From the IMG/VR virus record IMGVR_UViG_3300032053_013952, positions 1 through 24,452 of that record: a stretch of 24,452 bases of DNA. One strand, 5' to 3'. Shown here piece by piece: positions 12,955 through 21,700 of this stretch. The position numbers and the translations under genes were made by a program. This DNA comes from a virus. The notes beneath the pieces were generated by a model. That model saw only the letters and a list, made by a program, of their open reading frames with translations. It ran no database searches and was not told the origin of the DNA. The first letter of the stretch is position 1. The number at the start of each line of letters is the position of its first letter.

Positions 12955-13856
12955 TATGTGTTGTATTTTGTAGCTATTCTATTTAACATATCTAAAAGTC
13001 TTTGGTCTGGGTATGAATCAGATTTATCTTTTCTCACATTTGTATGAGTCCATATGCCAGGCATTTTCTTTGAAATTAAATCTTCGTTAAATTCAAACCA
13101 AGACATATCAAATGATTTCTGAACAGGAATATTATATTCTTCTATTAAAAATTCTAATAATTTTTCAACCGTATCTAACTGATCCTGTGTATAAGTTTGA
13201 AAATATTTAAAACCTCTAAATTCCTCTTTTAATTCATATACTTTATCTTTAGAAACTTCAGTTTTCCAATCTGCAGGCCAAGCATAAAACTTACCACCAA
13301 CCTCTTTTAGGGGACCGTATGAACAAATTTCAATACCAACAGAGCTTTTATCTAAAGCGCCATTTGTACCTTTAACTCCTAAGTGGAAACTCCAATAATC
13401 TGGATGAAAACATTCATAAGCCTTACCATCACCACCATCAATTACATAAGCAGTTGCAACTCTTGGCTCGTCTTTGTCCCAATATTTAATTACGTTTGGT
13501 GCGCTTGGACCTCCTGCTGTAAAGTGAATGAAAATTTTATCTTTCTCAGTTCTTTGTTTAATATATTGAGAACTATCTAATTGACAAGTTTTTACAATTT
13601 CTAGCTCAGAGTAGTTTTTTGGCTGAGGCGTATTTTTATCCTCTTTTGATGTTCTTTTTTGAGCAGCCTTTAAAGCTTCTACAGTTTTTGAACCCGCCAC
13701 TCCATCAGCATCTAAATTCATTTTCTTTTGAAATGCTTTTAAAGATCTTAAAGTTTTATCGCCAAATTCACCATCAGAAGTTAAGTCATAACCTAAGAAA
13801 GACAATAGTTTTTGAATTTCTGCGACCTCAGGTCCTTTATCTCCATATTTAGCCAT
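12954..13856 (-). CDS. Endolysin: N-acetylmuramoyl-L-alanine amidase with peptidoglycan-binding domain
   Basis: 300 aa. Residues 4-65 are a PG_binding_1-type domain (GDKGPEVAEIQKLLSFLGYD, then DGEFGDKTLRSLKAFQKK, with a second DGVAG repeat). Residues 105-285 are an Amidase_2 (PGRP-like, zinc) domain cutting the MurNAc-L-Ala bond: IHFTAGG gives zinc ligand His111, WTHTNVRKDKSDSYPD gives His271, with Lys278 and Asp280 in the position of the family's 'KxDPG' residues; VGIEICSYG (173-181) is the central strand. No signal peptide, so release would need a holin or host export; none is clearly encoded nearby. The binding domain is N-terminal. It heads a unit with the 67-aa and 197-aa genes. Confidence 0.93.
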   Translation of the reverse strand: MAKYGDKGPEVAEIQKLLSFLGYDLTSDGEFGDKTLRSLKAFQKKMNLDADGVAGSKTVEALKAAQKRTSKEDKNTPQPKNYSELEIVKTCQLDSSQYIKQRTEKDKIFIHFTAGGPSAPNVIKYWDKDEPRVATAYVIDGGDGKAYECFHPDYWSFHLGVKGTNGALDKSSVGIEICSYGPLKEVGGKFYAWPADWKTEVSKDKVYELKEEFRGFKYFQTYTQDQLDTVEKLLEFLIEEYNIPVQKSFDMSWFEFNEDLISKKMPGIWTHTNVRKDKSDSYPDQRLLDMLNRIATKYNT

Positions 13857-13863
13857 AGTACAA

Positions 13864-13877
13864 TTTTCATATAAATA
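13864..13877 (-). promoter_or_regulatory. Possible late-type promoter before the endolysin
   Basis: On the minus strand TATTTATATGAAAA, 7 nt before the ATG at 13856. It keeps TATTTAT and the trailing AAAA of the late-type element but is preceded by AAAAAACTAGCA instead of a T-tract with GG. The short distance to the start would give an almost leaderless transcript. Confidence 0.35.
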
Positions 13878-13910
13878 TGCTAGTTTTTTAAAACATTTGA
13901 TTTGTATGCC

Positions 13911-13940
13911 AATAAAAAAAGCAGACTGTCAAGCCTGCTT
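13911..13940 (-). terminator. Intrinsic terminator after the helicase gene
   Basis: On the minus strand AAGCAGGCT (13932-13940) pairs with AGTCTGCTT (13919-13927), nine pairs including one G-U, around a TGAC-containing loop, followed by seven T. It lies 26 nt past the helicase stop and closes the nuclease-to-helicase unit. Confidence 0.85.
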
Positions 13941-13966
13941 CTATCTGTAAAACAATAAATTATCTA

Positions 13967-15898
13967 TTATTTTTCTTTCAATCTTGATATGAGGGCTTTA
14001 AATATACTCTCATCAGATTTTGTGACATTTTTTTTAGCAATTGTATTGTCTAAAACTTGAGATACAACTGCTGATTTTTCGTCTAGCAATTCCATAATAT
14101 CCTCATCAATTGTATCAGCGCAATAAAGGGTAATAATTTGAATATTGTCGTGTGTTGTCGATGCTCTATGTATACGATCCTCGGCTTGCTCCATATCTCC
14201 TGGAGTCCAACCAAACCCTATAAACATCAATCTACTAGCTTCAGTAAGGCTTATTCCAACACCTGAAGCCATAATCATACCTGAAAATATTCTGATATTC
14301 TTATCTTTTTGAAATCTTTGATAGGATTCGAATTTATCGTTTTCATTCATAGATCCTGTGTGTAGAACTGAATTGTCTGGAAAAAGCTTGTGTATTTCTT
14401 CGGCAAGTTCTTGTAAATCGGACATTATAACAATTTTTTCACCACTATCAACTATATCTTGAATGTATTCAACAGCTCTCTTGAGTTTACAACGACCTGT
14501 AACTAATTTTAGCTTTGCTATTTTAGCTAAATAAGTATCTTCTTTTTCAACCCCATCCACAACCTTTTTAAAATCCTTTACAAGTTGCTCGTATTCTTTG
14601 TATTCAGCGTCAGTAAGTTCTAATGGTATATGAGTATAGGTCTTTGGCGGAAGGTCCTTTAAAACGTCTTTTTTCAATCTTCTAAGGAAATAACCTGATA
14701 TCCTTGTGAAGAGTTCTTCTAAATTAGATACTCCGCTGTAATCCCAACCAAAATTATTATCATAACCTGCACAATATCTAACCCCAAATTCGTGTGAATT
14801 GTTCCAATCATCTTTGTTTAAAAAGTTCAGGCCCACAAAAAATTCAAACGGCCTGCTTTTAATTGCTGTACCTGATATTAATATTTTACGCTTAACAACG
14901 TCTCTAAAGCCTTTAACTATAATTTGAGTCCAACCTGTTTTCTTTTCTTTAATTCTGTGAAATTCATCTACAACAATTAAATCATAATCTTCTGGATCTA
15001 AATGTTCACCAAATGCATCTTTAAAATATTGTAAAGAATGAAATGATGTCTTAAACGTTTTTTTGTTTTTACAAACAGGACATTCTTTGTGTGTTTTGTT
15101 AAGGTCTATTATTTCACAATCACAATTTACCATTCCTTTTCCTGGAACAATTTTTTTACCCTTACACTTATGCTTGTATTCTATTTTTATATAAGAATCT
15201 AATGCTTCATAATTTATAACGTGAAATAAAGACTCTGCTTTTGTATGAGCTATTTCTTTGCTTCTTTTCTTTGGAGCGTATTTATAAACAAAAGTCTTTT
15301 CATTTGTAAAATCGTTTATTTCTTTTCTCCAATTAAGTTTAAGAGAAGAAGGACATACAACCAGTGTTCTATATCTGTGTTTTGTTGCATATGCTACAGC
15401 AGACAATGTCTTCCCAACTCCTGGCTGGTCTCCCAATATAGATATGCCCTCATTTAATTCAAAAAATTTGACTGCTTGTTTTTGGTAATTATAAGGGGCT
15501 TGTTTTAAAAAAGAATAATCCTCTCCATCAACTACTAGTTTTTCACCTTTTAATCTTAATATCTCAGCAAGTCTTTTTTGTCTTTGTAAATATTCTTGTC
15601 TGAGTTTGTTGATGTCGTCTTCTGGTACGTTTTGAAATTCAAATGCAATACCGTTATCTATCATGAAATTTATAACCTTACCCATTTCAATTTCACGAAC
15701 TAGTCTTACCCACTGTTCTTTCTGAACGCCTTCTAGGTTCATAATATTATCTACTCTAACACCTCTATGTTCTTTTGGAAGCGTTTTAATAAACTCTGTA
15801 AGCATTTTATTGTAATTAAATATCAACTCATAGTTTGTCTTGAGTTTCCTTATAGTTACAATTGATTTGGTTGTATCGTCTTTTTTAATTTTTGCCAT
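13967..15898 (-). CDS. SNF2-type DNA helicase/translocase
   Basis: 643 aa. Superfamily 2 ATPase motifs in order: Walker A GDQPGVGKT (156-164), VVCPSSLKLNWRKEI (180-194), motif II DEFH (311-314), motif III SGTA (342-345), SGVGISLTEA in motif V (545-554) and EQAEDRIHR (570-578), the SNF2 form of motif VI. Between motifs Ia and II lies a likely zinc-binding insertion with Cys245, 259, 261, 273 and 276. About 130 residues precede the ATPase core. The closest cellular architecture is a SMARCAL1-like annealing translocase; T4 UvsW is a functional analogue rather than a clear sequence match. It probably remodels forks or joint molecules. It is last in a unit with a Cas4/AddB-like nuclease and an Hc1-like protein. 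Confidence 0.88.
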   Translation of the reverse strand: MAKIKKDDTTKSIVTIRKLKTNYELIFNYNKMLTEFIKTLPKEHRGVRVDNIMNLEGVQKEQWVRLVREIEMGKVINFMIDNGIAFEFQNVPEDDINKLRQEYLQRQKRLAEILRLKGEKLVVDGEDYSFLKQAPYNYQKQAVKFFELNEGISILGDQPGVGKTLSAVAYATKHRYRTLVVCPSSLKLNWRKEINDFTNEKTFVYKYAPKKRSKEIAHTKAESLFHVINYEALDSYIKIEYKHKCKGKKIVPGKGMVNCDCEIIDLNKTHKECPVCKNKKTFKTSFHSLQYFKDAFGEHLDPEDYDLIVVDEFHRIKEKKTGWTQIIVKGFRDVVKRKILISGTAIKSRPFEFFVGLNFLNKDDWNNSHEFGVRYCAGYDNNFGWDYSGVSNLEELFTRISGYFLRRLKKDVLKDLPPKTYTHIPLELTDAEYKEYEQLVKDFKKVVDGVEKEDTYLAKIAKLKLVTGRCKLKRAVEYIQDIVDSGEKIVIMSDLQELAEEIHKLFPDNSVLHTGSMNENDKFESYQRFQKDKNIRIFSGMIMASGVGISLTEASRLMFIGFGWTPGDMEQAEDRIHRASTTHDNIQIITLYCADTIDEDIMELLDEKSAVVSQVLDNTIAKKNVTKSDESIFKALISRLKEK

Positions 15899-15899
15899 A

Positions 15900-16256
15900 T
15901 TAATGTGCTTTAGACTTTTCTAGTCTATTTTTTTCCAATCGCTTTATCTTTTCGTCTTCTTTTTTAATTCTTTCCTTCTCGTTATCAATGGCTTTATGCA
16001 ACCTGTTTTTGCCTGCTTCTGACTTACTTTTTCTAAGTTGTATTTTATCCCTCATTACATCAGACAATATTTTTATGTCCTGTAATGATTTCCTAACATC
16101 AACACCTGCCTGTTTATTGTCAGCTAGTATTTCTTCAGTTCTTTTCTTTGTACTGTTTGCAATATCTATTATCTTATATAAGATATCCAACTCATTACAA
16201 CTCTTCAGCTTTTCTAAATCACCAAGAGTTAATCTATCGTATGGTTTTGATTTCAT
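15900..16256 (-). CDS. Histone H1-like (Hc1-type) helical protein
   Basis: 118 aa, helical and basic. Residues 22-80 fit the bacterial Hc1 pattern: a leading helix, then DNKQAGVDVRKSLQDIKIL (matching GNKAAGxRxRKxxxxI), VMRDKIQLRKSKSE (matching xRKxS) and a Lys/Arg-rich tail (KAIDNEKERIKKEDEKIKRL). Hc1-type proteins compact DNA. The tail is a charged helix rather than the Ala-Lys-Pro tail of chlamydial Hc1, so a simple coiled-coil protein is the alternative. Its start overlaps the 138-aa stop (TAATG), and it sits 1 nt from the helicase start, so it is expressed with the DNA-processing genes. The assignment is by pattern memory, without a profile search. Confidence 0.5.
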   Translation of the reverse strand: MKSKPYDRLTLGDLEKLKSCNELDILYKIIDIANSTKKRTEEILADNKQAGVDVRKSLQDIKILSDVMRDKIQLRKSKSEAGKNRLHKAIDNEKERIKKEDEKIKRLEKNRLEKSKAH

Positions 16257-16672
16257 TATTCAGGTTTTTTAATAAACAATTCATTGGATTCTACTGATGT
16301 TTTAATTCTTTGAATTTCTTCTTCTGATAGTTTACTTTTTGTTTCTTGAGCCTCTGCGTCTCTCTTCTTAACAATATCTGAAACCGTGGTTCCTTCTTTA
16401 CAAGCCTGATAAGAGTCTATTGCATATCTGTCGTCAGAATATAAATCAAAATCTATTCTAACAAACAATTTGCCTTCCACGTCAAGCTTTAAATTTTCGC
16501 TTCCTTCTACTTTGTTTTGTTCAACCCAAAACATAGCAACCAAATCACCATCAGCGCCTAAAATTCTTGCAGCTTCTTCTGGGTCTGTAACTATTGTTAT
16601 TTCACTATTTTTAGCTCTAGCAAGAGCTTCTTTCATAAATGAAAATATTTCTACTTTTTTATAATATGCCAT
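16256..16672 (-). CDS. Hypothetical protein (138 aa)
   Basis: 138 aa, not recognised. Residues 1-90 look like a small alpha/beta domain: VEIFSFMKEALARAK, then TIVTDPEEAARILGADGDLV and strands AMFWVEQNKV and KLFVRIDFDLYSDD. Residues 95-138 are a charged helix (VKKRDAEAQETKSKLSEEEI). It begins 4 nt after the nuclease stop and overlaps the next gene by 1 nt, so it is within the nuclease-helicase unit and could be an accessory factor. No catalytic or metal motif. Confidence 0.6.
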   Translation of the reverse strand: MAYYKKVEIFSFMKEALARAKNSEITIVTDPEEAARILGADGDLVAMFWVEQNKVEGSENLKLDVEGKLFVRIDFDLYSDDRYAIDSYQACKEGTTVSDIVKKRDAEAQETKSKLSEEEIQRIKTSVESNELFIKKPE

Positions 16673-16676
16673 GATT

Positions 16677-17585
16677 TTATTTTTTATGTTCTACTAATAA
16701 TTTTTTATATTGTCTTTCGGTTGAATCACATAGAGGATGCTTACCTCCTTTAAGTGGACAAAACTTGCACCCTTCTCTTTCCCCAAGCGTGAACTTTATT
16801 TTAGGAAAAGTTTTATCAATATGGATCATTTTAAGGGCTTTTGCTAATTCTTTTAAAGATGTTTGTATTTCACCTTCAGTAGAATTAATATCTACAATTT
16901 GAATATTTCCTGGAAATGATTTTGGATTTTTCTTATCCTTAAGTCTGTTTAGCACAACATATGTACAATCAACTTCGCTTAGAGGAACATTGTTTTTTCT
17001 ACACCAAAAATATTTGTAAAATCTCATTTGCCCTAAAAACGCTTCGTCTTTAAGTTTATATTTAAGATTCCAATCTTCGCCTGATGTCTTCCAATCCAAT
17101 ATTTTATAACGCTTGGTTATCTTGTGTCTTAATACAAGATCTATAAATCCTTTAAAGTAAAATTTTGAATATGCTTGCTCATACAAAGGCTCTTCAACCG
17201 AAACTAAATCATACTCATCAAGTATTTTGTTTAAGTCTAAGAATTTTAATATGTTTTCGCCCTGTATAAGGAAATCTTGGAAGTTATTCTTAAAATCTAC
17301 TGTGTCCTTCATATTGTCTAGCATGTCCTTTGTAAAGGTTGCCTTAAAATGATTTATCCTATTTTCAAGAGACAGACTTTCTTTTAGAGAAAGCTCAATG
17401 GTTGCATGTATTGCATTGCCAAAAAACAGGTGAATAGATAGAGGTTGTTTGTAGATTCCTAGGTGTTTTTCTAATAAATGTCTATGACCACATTGACTAA
17501 ATAATGTGAACTCACTAAAGCTAATGTGTATTTTGTCTGAATTTTCCTTTTTTAGAGTATCGTATTCTTGGTTCTTGTCTGCCAT
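16677..17585 (-). CDS. PD-(D/E)XK nuclease, Cas4/AddB-like with Fe-S cysteines
   Basis: 302 aa. Features of RecB/Cas4-family nucleases: ISFSEFTLFSQC (21-32), GNAIHATIE with His60, FKGFIDLVL (144-152, Asp149), KILDWKTSG (161-169, Asp164 and Lys166) and QMRFYKYF (186-193) as the QxxxY motif. Four cysteines, Cys32 plus Cys273, Cys276 and Cys286 (CKFCPLKGGKHPLC), have the layout of the AddB/Cas4 iron-sulphur cluster. It is expected to act as a metal-dependent DNA exonuclease or end-processing enzyme. It heads the unit nuclease, unknown, Hc1-like, helicase, which suggests joint action in recombination or replication. There is no cas1 or cas2, so a CRISPR role is unlikely. Confidence 0.88.
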   Translation of the reverse strand: MADKNQEYDTLKKENSDKIHISFSEFTLFSQCGHRHLLEKHLGIYKQPLSIHLFFGNAIHATIELSLKESLSLENRINHFKATFTKDMLDNMKDTVDFKNNFQDFLIQGENILKFLDLNKILDEYDLVSVEEPLYEQAYSKFYFKGFIDLVLRHKITKRYKILDWKTSGEDWNLKYKLKDEAFLGQMRFYKYFWCRKNNVPLSEVDCTYVVLNRLKDKKNPKSFPGNIQIVDINSTEGEIQTSLKELAKALKMIHIDKTFPKIKFTLGEREGCKFCPLKGGKHPLCDSTERQYKKLLVEHKK

Positions 17586-17608
17586 AGCTATCTGAGTATT
17601 ATTATAAA

Positions 17609-17619
17609 CAAATATAATA
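17609..17619 (-). promoter_or_regulatory. Host-type (early/middle) promoter box before the nuclease operon
   Basis: On the minus strand TATTATATTTG (TAnnTTTG core at 17609-17616), 23 nt before the ATG at 17585. The 11-mer is identical to that before the 200-aa gene at 5276-5286. No TTTG is found 20 nt upstream; a T6 tract lies directly upstream instead. It lies back-to-back with the late-type plus-strand site at 17641-17661. Confidence 0.5.
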
Positions 17620-17640
17620 AAAAACAGATGAAAAATAAGA

Positions 17641-17661
17641 TTTTTTGGGCATATTTATTAA
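17641..17661 (+). promoter_or_regulatory. Late-type promoter before the plus-strand 221-aa gene
   Basis: TTTTTT (17641-17646), GGGCA, then TATTTATTAA (17652-17661), 3 nt before the ATG at 17665. It is the only full late-type site on the plus strand, and its orientation agrees with that of the gene it precedes, which strengthens the case that the motif is a promoter. Initiation just downstream would give a leaderless message. Confidence 0.55.
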
Positions 17662-17664
17662 CGA

Positions 17665-18330
17665 ATGTTATTAAGTGAATCATACAAGAAGAGAATCCAA
17701 CAATTAGCAGGTATAAAGCCTTTAGACGAGGCTATGGACATGAGTACAAAAAGTGCAATCATGAACAAAAGTGCTGATAGAGTTAGTTTCAATATTGACA
17801 TGATGAAGAACGCTATTCAACAAGGTCAAGAAGTTGGAATAAATTTCCAATCAAACAATAAGAAATACAAGATGCCAACTACTAAGGCAAGAATTATTTG
17901 GCCTGTAGCAATAGGTGTTGATAAAAATGGAGACATGGTTGTTAGAGGGTATCACATTGTTGGGCAGTCAGAAAAGAAAGCGAGAGCTACTGGGTCTAGA
18001 ACTGCAGAGGCTGAAAATGAATGGAGATTGTTTAAGGTAAAAAATATTAAGACAATGTGGTTAACCGACAGACAATTTAATGGACCTCTTCCTGGTTATA
18101 ATCCAAGAGATACGGCAATGACTAGAGTAATTGCTAGTTATGATCCTGGCAAAGCAAAAAGATATCAAGATTCGTTGAAAAACCAACCACCTCCACCACC
18201 TGAAGGTGAAGAGCAAGTTCCTCCAACAAATGTAACATCAACTCCTGCTAAAAATGTAGGGCCAACACCGCCTAAAAATGTAGGACCAACACCACCTAAG
18301 AGTGCAGGACCTAATCCTCCAAAAGTTTAA
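17665..18330 (+). CDS. Probable virion protein, WYL-like fold candidate, with Pro-rich repeat tail
   Basis: 221 aa. N-terminus LLSESYKKRIQQLAGI is a short helix of a kind I associate with structural proteins of large phages. Residues 45-165 may be a small beta barrel of WYL-like type: RIIWPVAIGVDKNGDMVVRG, then EWRLFKVKNIKTMWLTDRQF. This resemblance is by pattern only. The tail (171-221) is disordered, with PPPPP and four 8-residue repeats (NVTSTPAK, NVGPTPPK twice, SAGPNPPK). The gene reads against its neighbours, with a late-type promoter, and its stop abuts the stop of the converging 142-aa gene. If the promoter's start site is typical, translation might begin at Met23 instead. Confidence 0.6.
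   Translation: MLLSESYKKRIQQLAGIKPLDEAMDMSTKSAIMNKSADRVSFNIDMMKNAIQQGQEVGINFQSNNKKYKMPTTKARIIWPVAIGVDKNGDMVVRGYHIVGQSEKKARATGSRTAEAENEWRLFKVKNIKTMWLTDRQFNGPLPGYNPRDTAMTRVIASYDPGKAKRYQDSLKNQPPPPPEGEEQVPPTNVTSTPAKNVGPTPPKNVGPTPPKSAGPNPPKV
18229..18324 (+). repeat. Four in-frame 24-nt repeats
   Basis: Units at 18229-18252, 18253-18276, 18277-18300 and 18301-18324 encode 8-residue repeats. Units two and three differ at only a few bases and encode identical peptides (NVGPTPPK); the outer two are more diverged. The pattern fits recent slippage or unequal recombination in the middle of the array, and copy number probably varies among relatives. Confidence 0.85.
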
Positions 18331-18759
18331 TTACTTTAATAGTTTTTCAGATTTATCTTTTATTTTTTGAATAACAGAATTACATGATATGTAACCTGTC
18401 TTAGTTCCTTCTTTAAGAAGTGATACATCTTTCACATATAAATTATAAATTGTCATTCCTTTTTTAATCTCGAACACCAATTTATTTTTTACAAATCCTT
18501 TAAGATATCCAACGTTTAAAATCTCCCATCTTACTTTTTCTCCTTTTTGAAGAAATTCTTTAATTGTTTTTACTTTCTTTGCTTTTTCTTCTTGGACCAA
18601 CTTCTCTCTCATCTTCCTATCAATCTTATCTTGGATAATCTGTTGTTCACGGAGTTGTTTTTCTAACAATTCTTTTTGAATTTTTACATTAACTCTTTCT
18701 TCAGCAGCTTTTTTTATAAACTCTGTCGGGTTCAATTCTGTATTTTCGTTGTCTTCCAT
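18331..18759 (-). CDS. Coiled-coil protein with C-terminal beta domain
   Basis: 142 aa. Residues 10-72 are a long charged coiled coil (EFIKKAAEERVNVKIQKELL ... KLVQEEKAKKVKTI). Residues 75-142 look like a small beta domain: WEILNVGYLKGFVKNKLVFE, then MTIYNLYVKDVSLL, ending in a helix (VIQKIKDKSEKLLK). I do not recognise a named family. It starts 2 nt after the SbcD-SbcC fusion stop, so it is last in the primase-nuclease unit and may associate with that complex. It ends against the converging 221-aa gene with no visible terminator hairpin. Confidence 0.6.
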   Translation of the reverse strand: MEDNENTELNPTEFIKKAAEERVNVKIQKELLEKQLREQQIIQDKIDRKMREKLVQEEKAKKVKTIKEFLQKGEKVRWEILNVGYLKGFVKNKLVFEIKKGMTIYNLYVKDVSLLKEGTKTGYISCNSVIQKIKDKSEKLLK

Positions 18760-18761
18760 TT

Positions 18762-21700
18762 TTAAGATATAGAAATCCTAGTGGTTCCTGCTTCTGGGTT
18801 ACTATCCAATACCTCTTGCGTTATTCCTGTTCTTACTTTTGTAACCTCTATTATATTATCAGCAAAATCCTTGATCTCGTTTTTATGAGTTATTACAATT
18901 ATATTCTTGTGCTTATTCTTTAAATATTGTAAAATATTTACAATCTCCATTGAAAGTCTTGTATCTAATGTGCCGAAACCCTCATCTATAATACACATAG
19001 ATGGCTTTGTAAGGGCGCTAATGAAATGTAGAGCATCTTTTATGGCTATGGAAGATACGAACTTCTGAGCCCCCGATGCGAACTGCAATGGCAGTGCATC
19101 AGATTTATCATTACTATAATAAAAAGATTCAGTAACATCACCACTAGCAGATATATCCAATTCAACCTTGAAATTAACTATATGCTGTAATATTGAATTT
19201 ATCTTGCTGTTTATAATAGGCAATTTTTTTCTTATAATCAAAGCAGGTATGCCATCTCTATGAGTAGCCTGTAGATATATAGAATATTTCTTAAACATTT
19301 TTTCTGCCTCTTTTATGGTTTCTAGTTTTTCGGAGTAGGTTTTAATATCGCTCTCAAAAACTCTTATATCCCCATATATGGTATGTATGTTTTTTTCTAA
19401 ATTAGCAAAAGTAAATTTATATGCCTTAAGAATATCTGCAGCTTCATCTATTTTCTCTTGAGTTAATTTATTATTCTTAATCTTATTTTCGTTTGATTTT
19501 ATTTTTAAAAGATTATCTTTTAATGTTTCTAACTTCTTGTCAGTCTGTATTTTAATGTTTTTACCATTATTTAGTCTAACTGTTTTATCTTCAACATTCT
19601 TATTGTGCTCTATAATATCTTTCATATTATTAAACAAATTCACACGCTCTTTTAGAGCTGCCACTCTCTCTTTTTTTATTTTCAAAGACTCAGTTAAATT
19701 GATTAATTTATTGCTCTGATTATCACATTCAGTATTAAATTTACTACTGTCTTTGTGAGAGTTTAAAACAACTTGCTTTTGAGCTATTAAATCGTTCTTT
19801 GTTTTTATCAAATCCAAACATTCTTTTTCTTTATCTGGATCCGCTTTTTTCTGCACACTTCCACATGTAGGACAAGACTTTCCTCTAAGTCCTGGAAGTT
19901 GGTTTTGTAAATTGAGAATTTCTTCTCTTATTACAGAAATAGCATCATCAACACCTTCTATATTAGGCAGTTCTTTTTTTGGATTTTCTTTTAGCCAATC
20001 ATTTATTGTTATGTAAGATTCTTTTTCTGTTTTAAAAGATTCTTGTTGTTTCTCAAGATCAGAAGTTACAGATTCCAACGTTTCTCCTTCTTTAAATGGA
20101 AGTTCTTTTTTAAAATTTTCTAAAAGCCATTTTTCTAATACTTCAATAGCCTTTTTATATTTTACTAGATTCTCTTCTTCTGTAGCAATCATTCCTTCAA
20201 CAACAGATTTGTCCGAATATTGTACTGTGTCAGTTTTTTCTAATTTTTTTGTAAGCTCTAAAACTTCAGCATCGGTTTTATCTCTACTTATTTCAACATC
20301 AGCCTTTTCTTTTTTAAGTCTATCCATCATAATATCCTTATCCGCTTTTTCTTTTTGGATTTCGGTTATTTTCAGTTCTATATTAAGCTTATCTCCTATT
20401 TCTTTTTGCTTCTTTTTTATTTCTTTAAAATATTCATTAGCATATTCATATCTCATACTATACGCCTCTAAGCCCAAATAACGACTGATTAAGGAGTTTT
20501 TTGGCTGTTGGCTCTGACTTATATAATCATCTTTACCACCTTGAACCTGGAGCGTAACTTTGGTGAAATCATCAAATTCGCCAATAGCTCCTTCAACAAG
20601 ACTTTCTACTTCTTTCTTTTCTGCAGTTTTTTCGTCCGACTTTTCATTCTCCCATTTTTCATTATCCAAATTACCATCTTCATCATACTCAAATTCTAAA
20701 GATTGATATTTTATGCCATAGGAGTTTGAAATCTTTCCATCTTTGTGCTTGGTCGTTTTTACAGTTCTGTAGATTAAATATTTTTTGTCATCAATGGTCA
20801 AATATATTTTAACAGATCCCTGATTAGAGTCTGTATAAATATTTACCAAGAATTTAGCATCGCCACCGCCCAAAATTTCTTTGTAAAGGCCCCACACAAT
20901 TGCTTTTATAACATTGGATTTTCCGTTATAGTTTTCACCAAACAAACCTGTTATTCCAGACAATGAATTAAAATCAATTACAGTTGTTTTTATTGGAAAG
21001 GAGAATATATTGCTTATTTCAACTTTATCAATAGACCAAGATTTATTTGTTTTTGCCTCATGTTCTTTTATGCCAAGCTCTTGATTTATTTGAGCATGCA
21101 ATTTAAGAATATTTATTAAATCTTCTTCATCACAATCAAAAGTTCCATCCTTTATAAATTCTTTAATGTATTCTTCACTCTGCTTTCTTGGGTCCTCTGG
21201 TGCATCGTCGTCAACTATAATATCTTTCGTAACAAAACTATGCTCAACCTTTACAATCTCACAACCATGCTTTTCTTTAATTGTTTTTACAATTTGATTC
21301 TCTCTTTCTTGAGAGAAGTTTTCTTCATATTCTTCTAATATGACGTGAACCTTAGTTTTCTTTTTGTTGTGGCTGAATTTAATATGACTTAATCTATCAT
21401 CCACATTTTCTCCCTTAGAAATAACAACCTTTGCAAATCCATAATCGTTTGGAATGAATTTTCTTTGGTGTGTGTTTGTGCTTGTATCCCAAAGTAAATA
21501 TCCTTTTTCAAGAGACTCTCCATAGTTCTGTTGAATAAGTGATCCGCAATAAGCAATTGATTCATCGTCTCTAAATGTTTGGTATTCGTGAATATCTCCA
21601 AATATACCAATATCAAAATTTTTGAAGGTGCTTAATCTCATTAGGTTATCGCCTTTTTGCTCATAACCATTATCGCCTCTAGCGCCATACACAGTTCCAT

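Noticed and set aside
16677-17585. Cas4-like nuclease as part of a CRISPR-Cas system
   Set aside because: No cas1, cas2, effector genes or arrays are in the window; the neighbours are a helicase and DNA-binding proteins, which fits phage recombination.
18229-18324. Short direct repeats as a possible CRISPR array
   Set aside because: The units are contiguous 24-nt in-frame coding repeats without spacers, encoding a proline-rich tail.
21389-21616. A 75-codon frame inside the SbcD-SbcC fusion gene
   Set aside because: It is an alternative frame within a gene whose translation matches conserved Mre11 motifs throughout.
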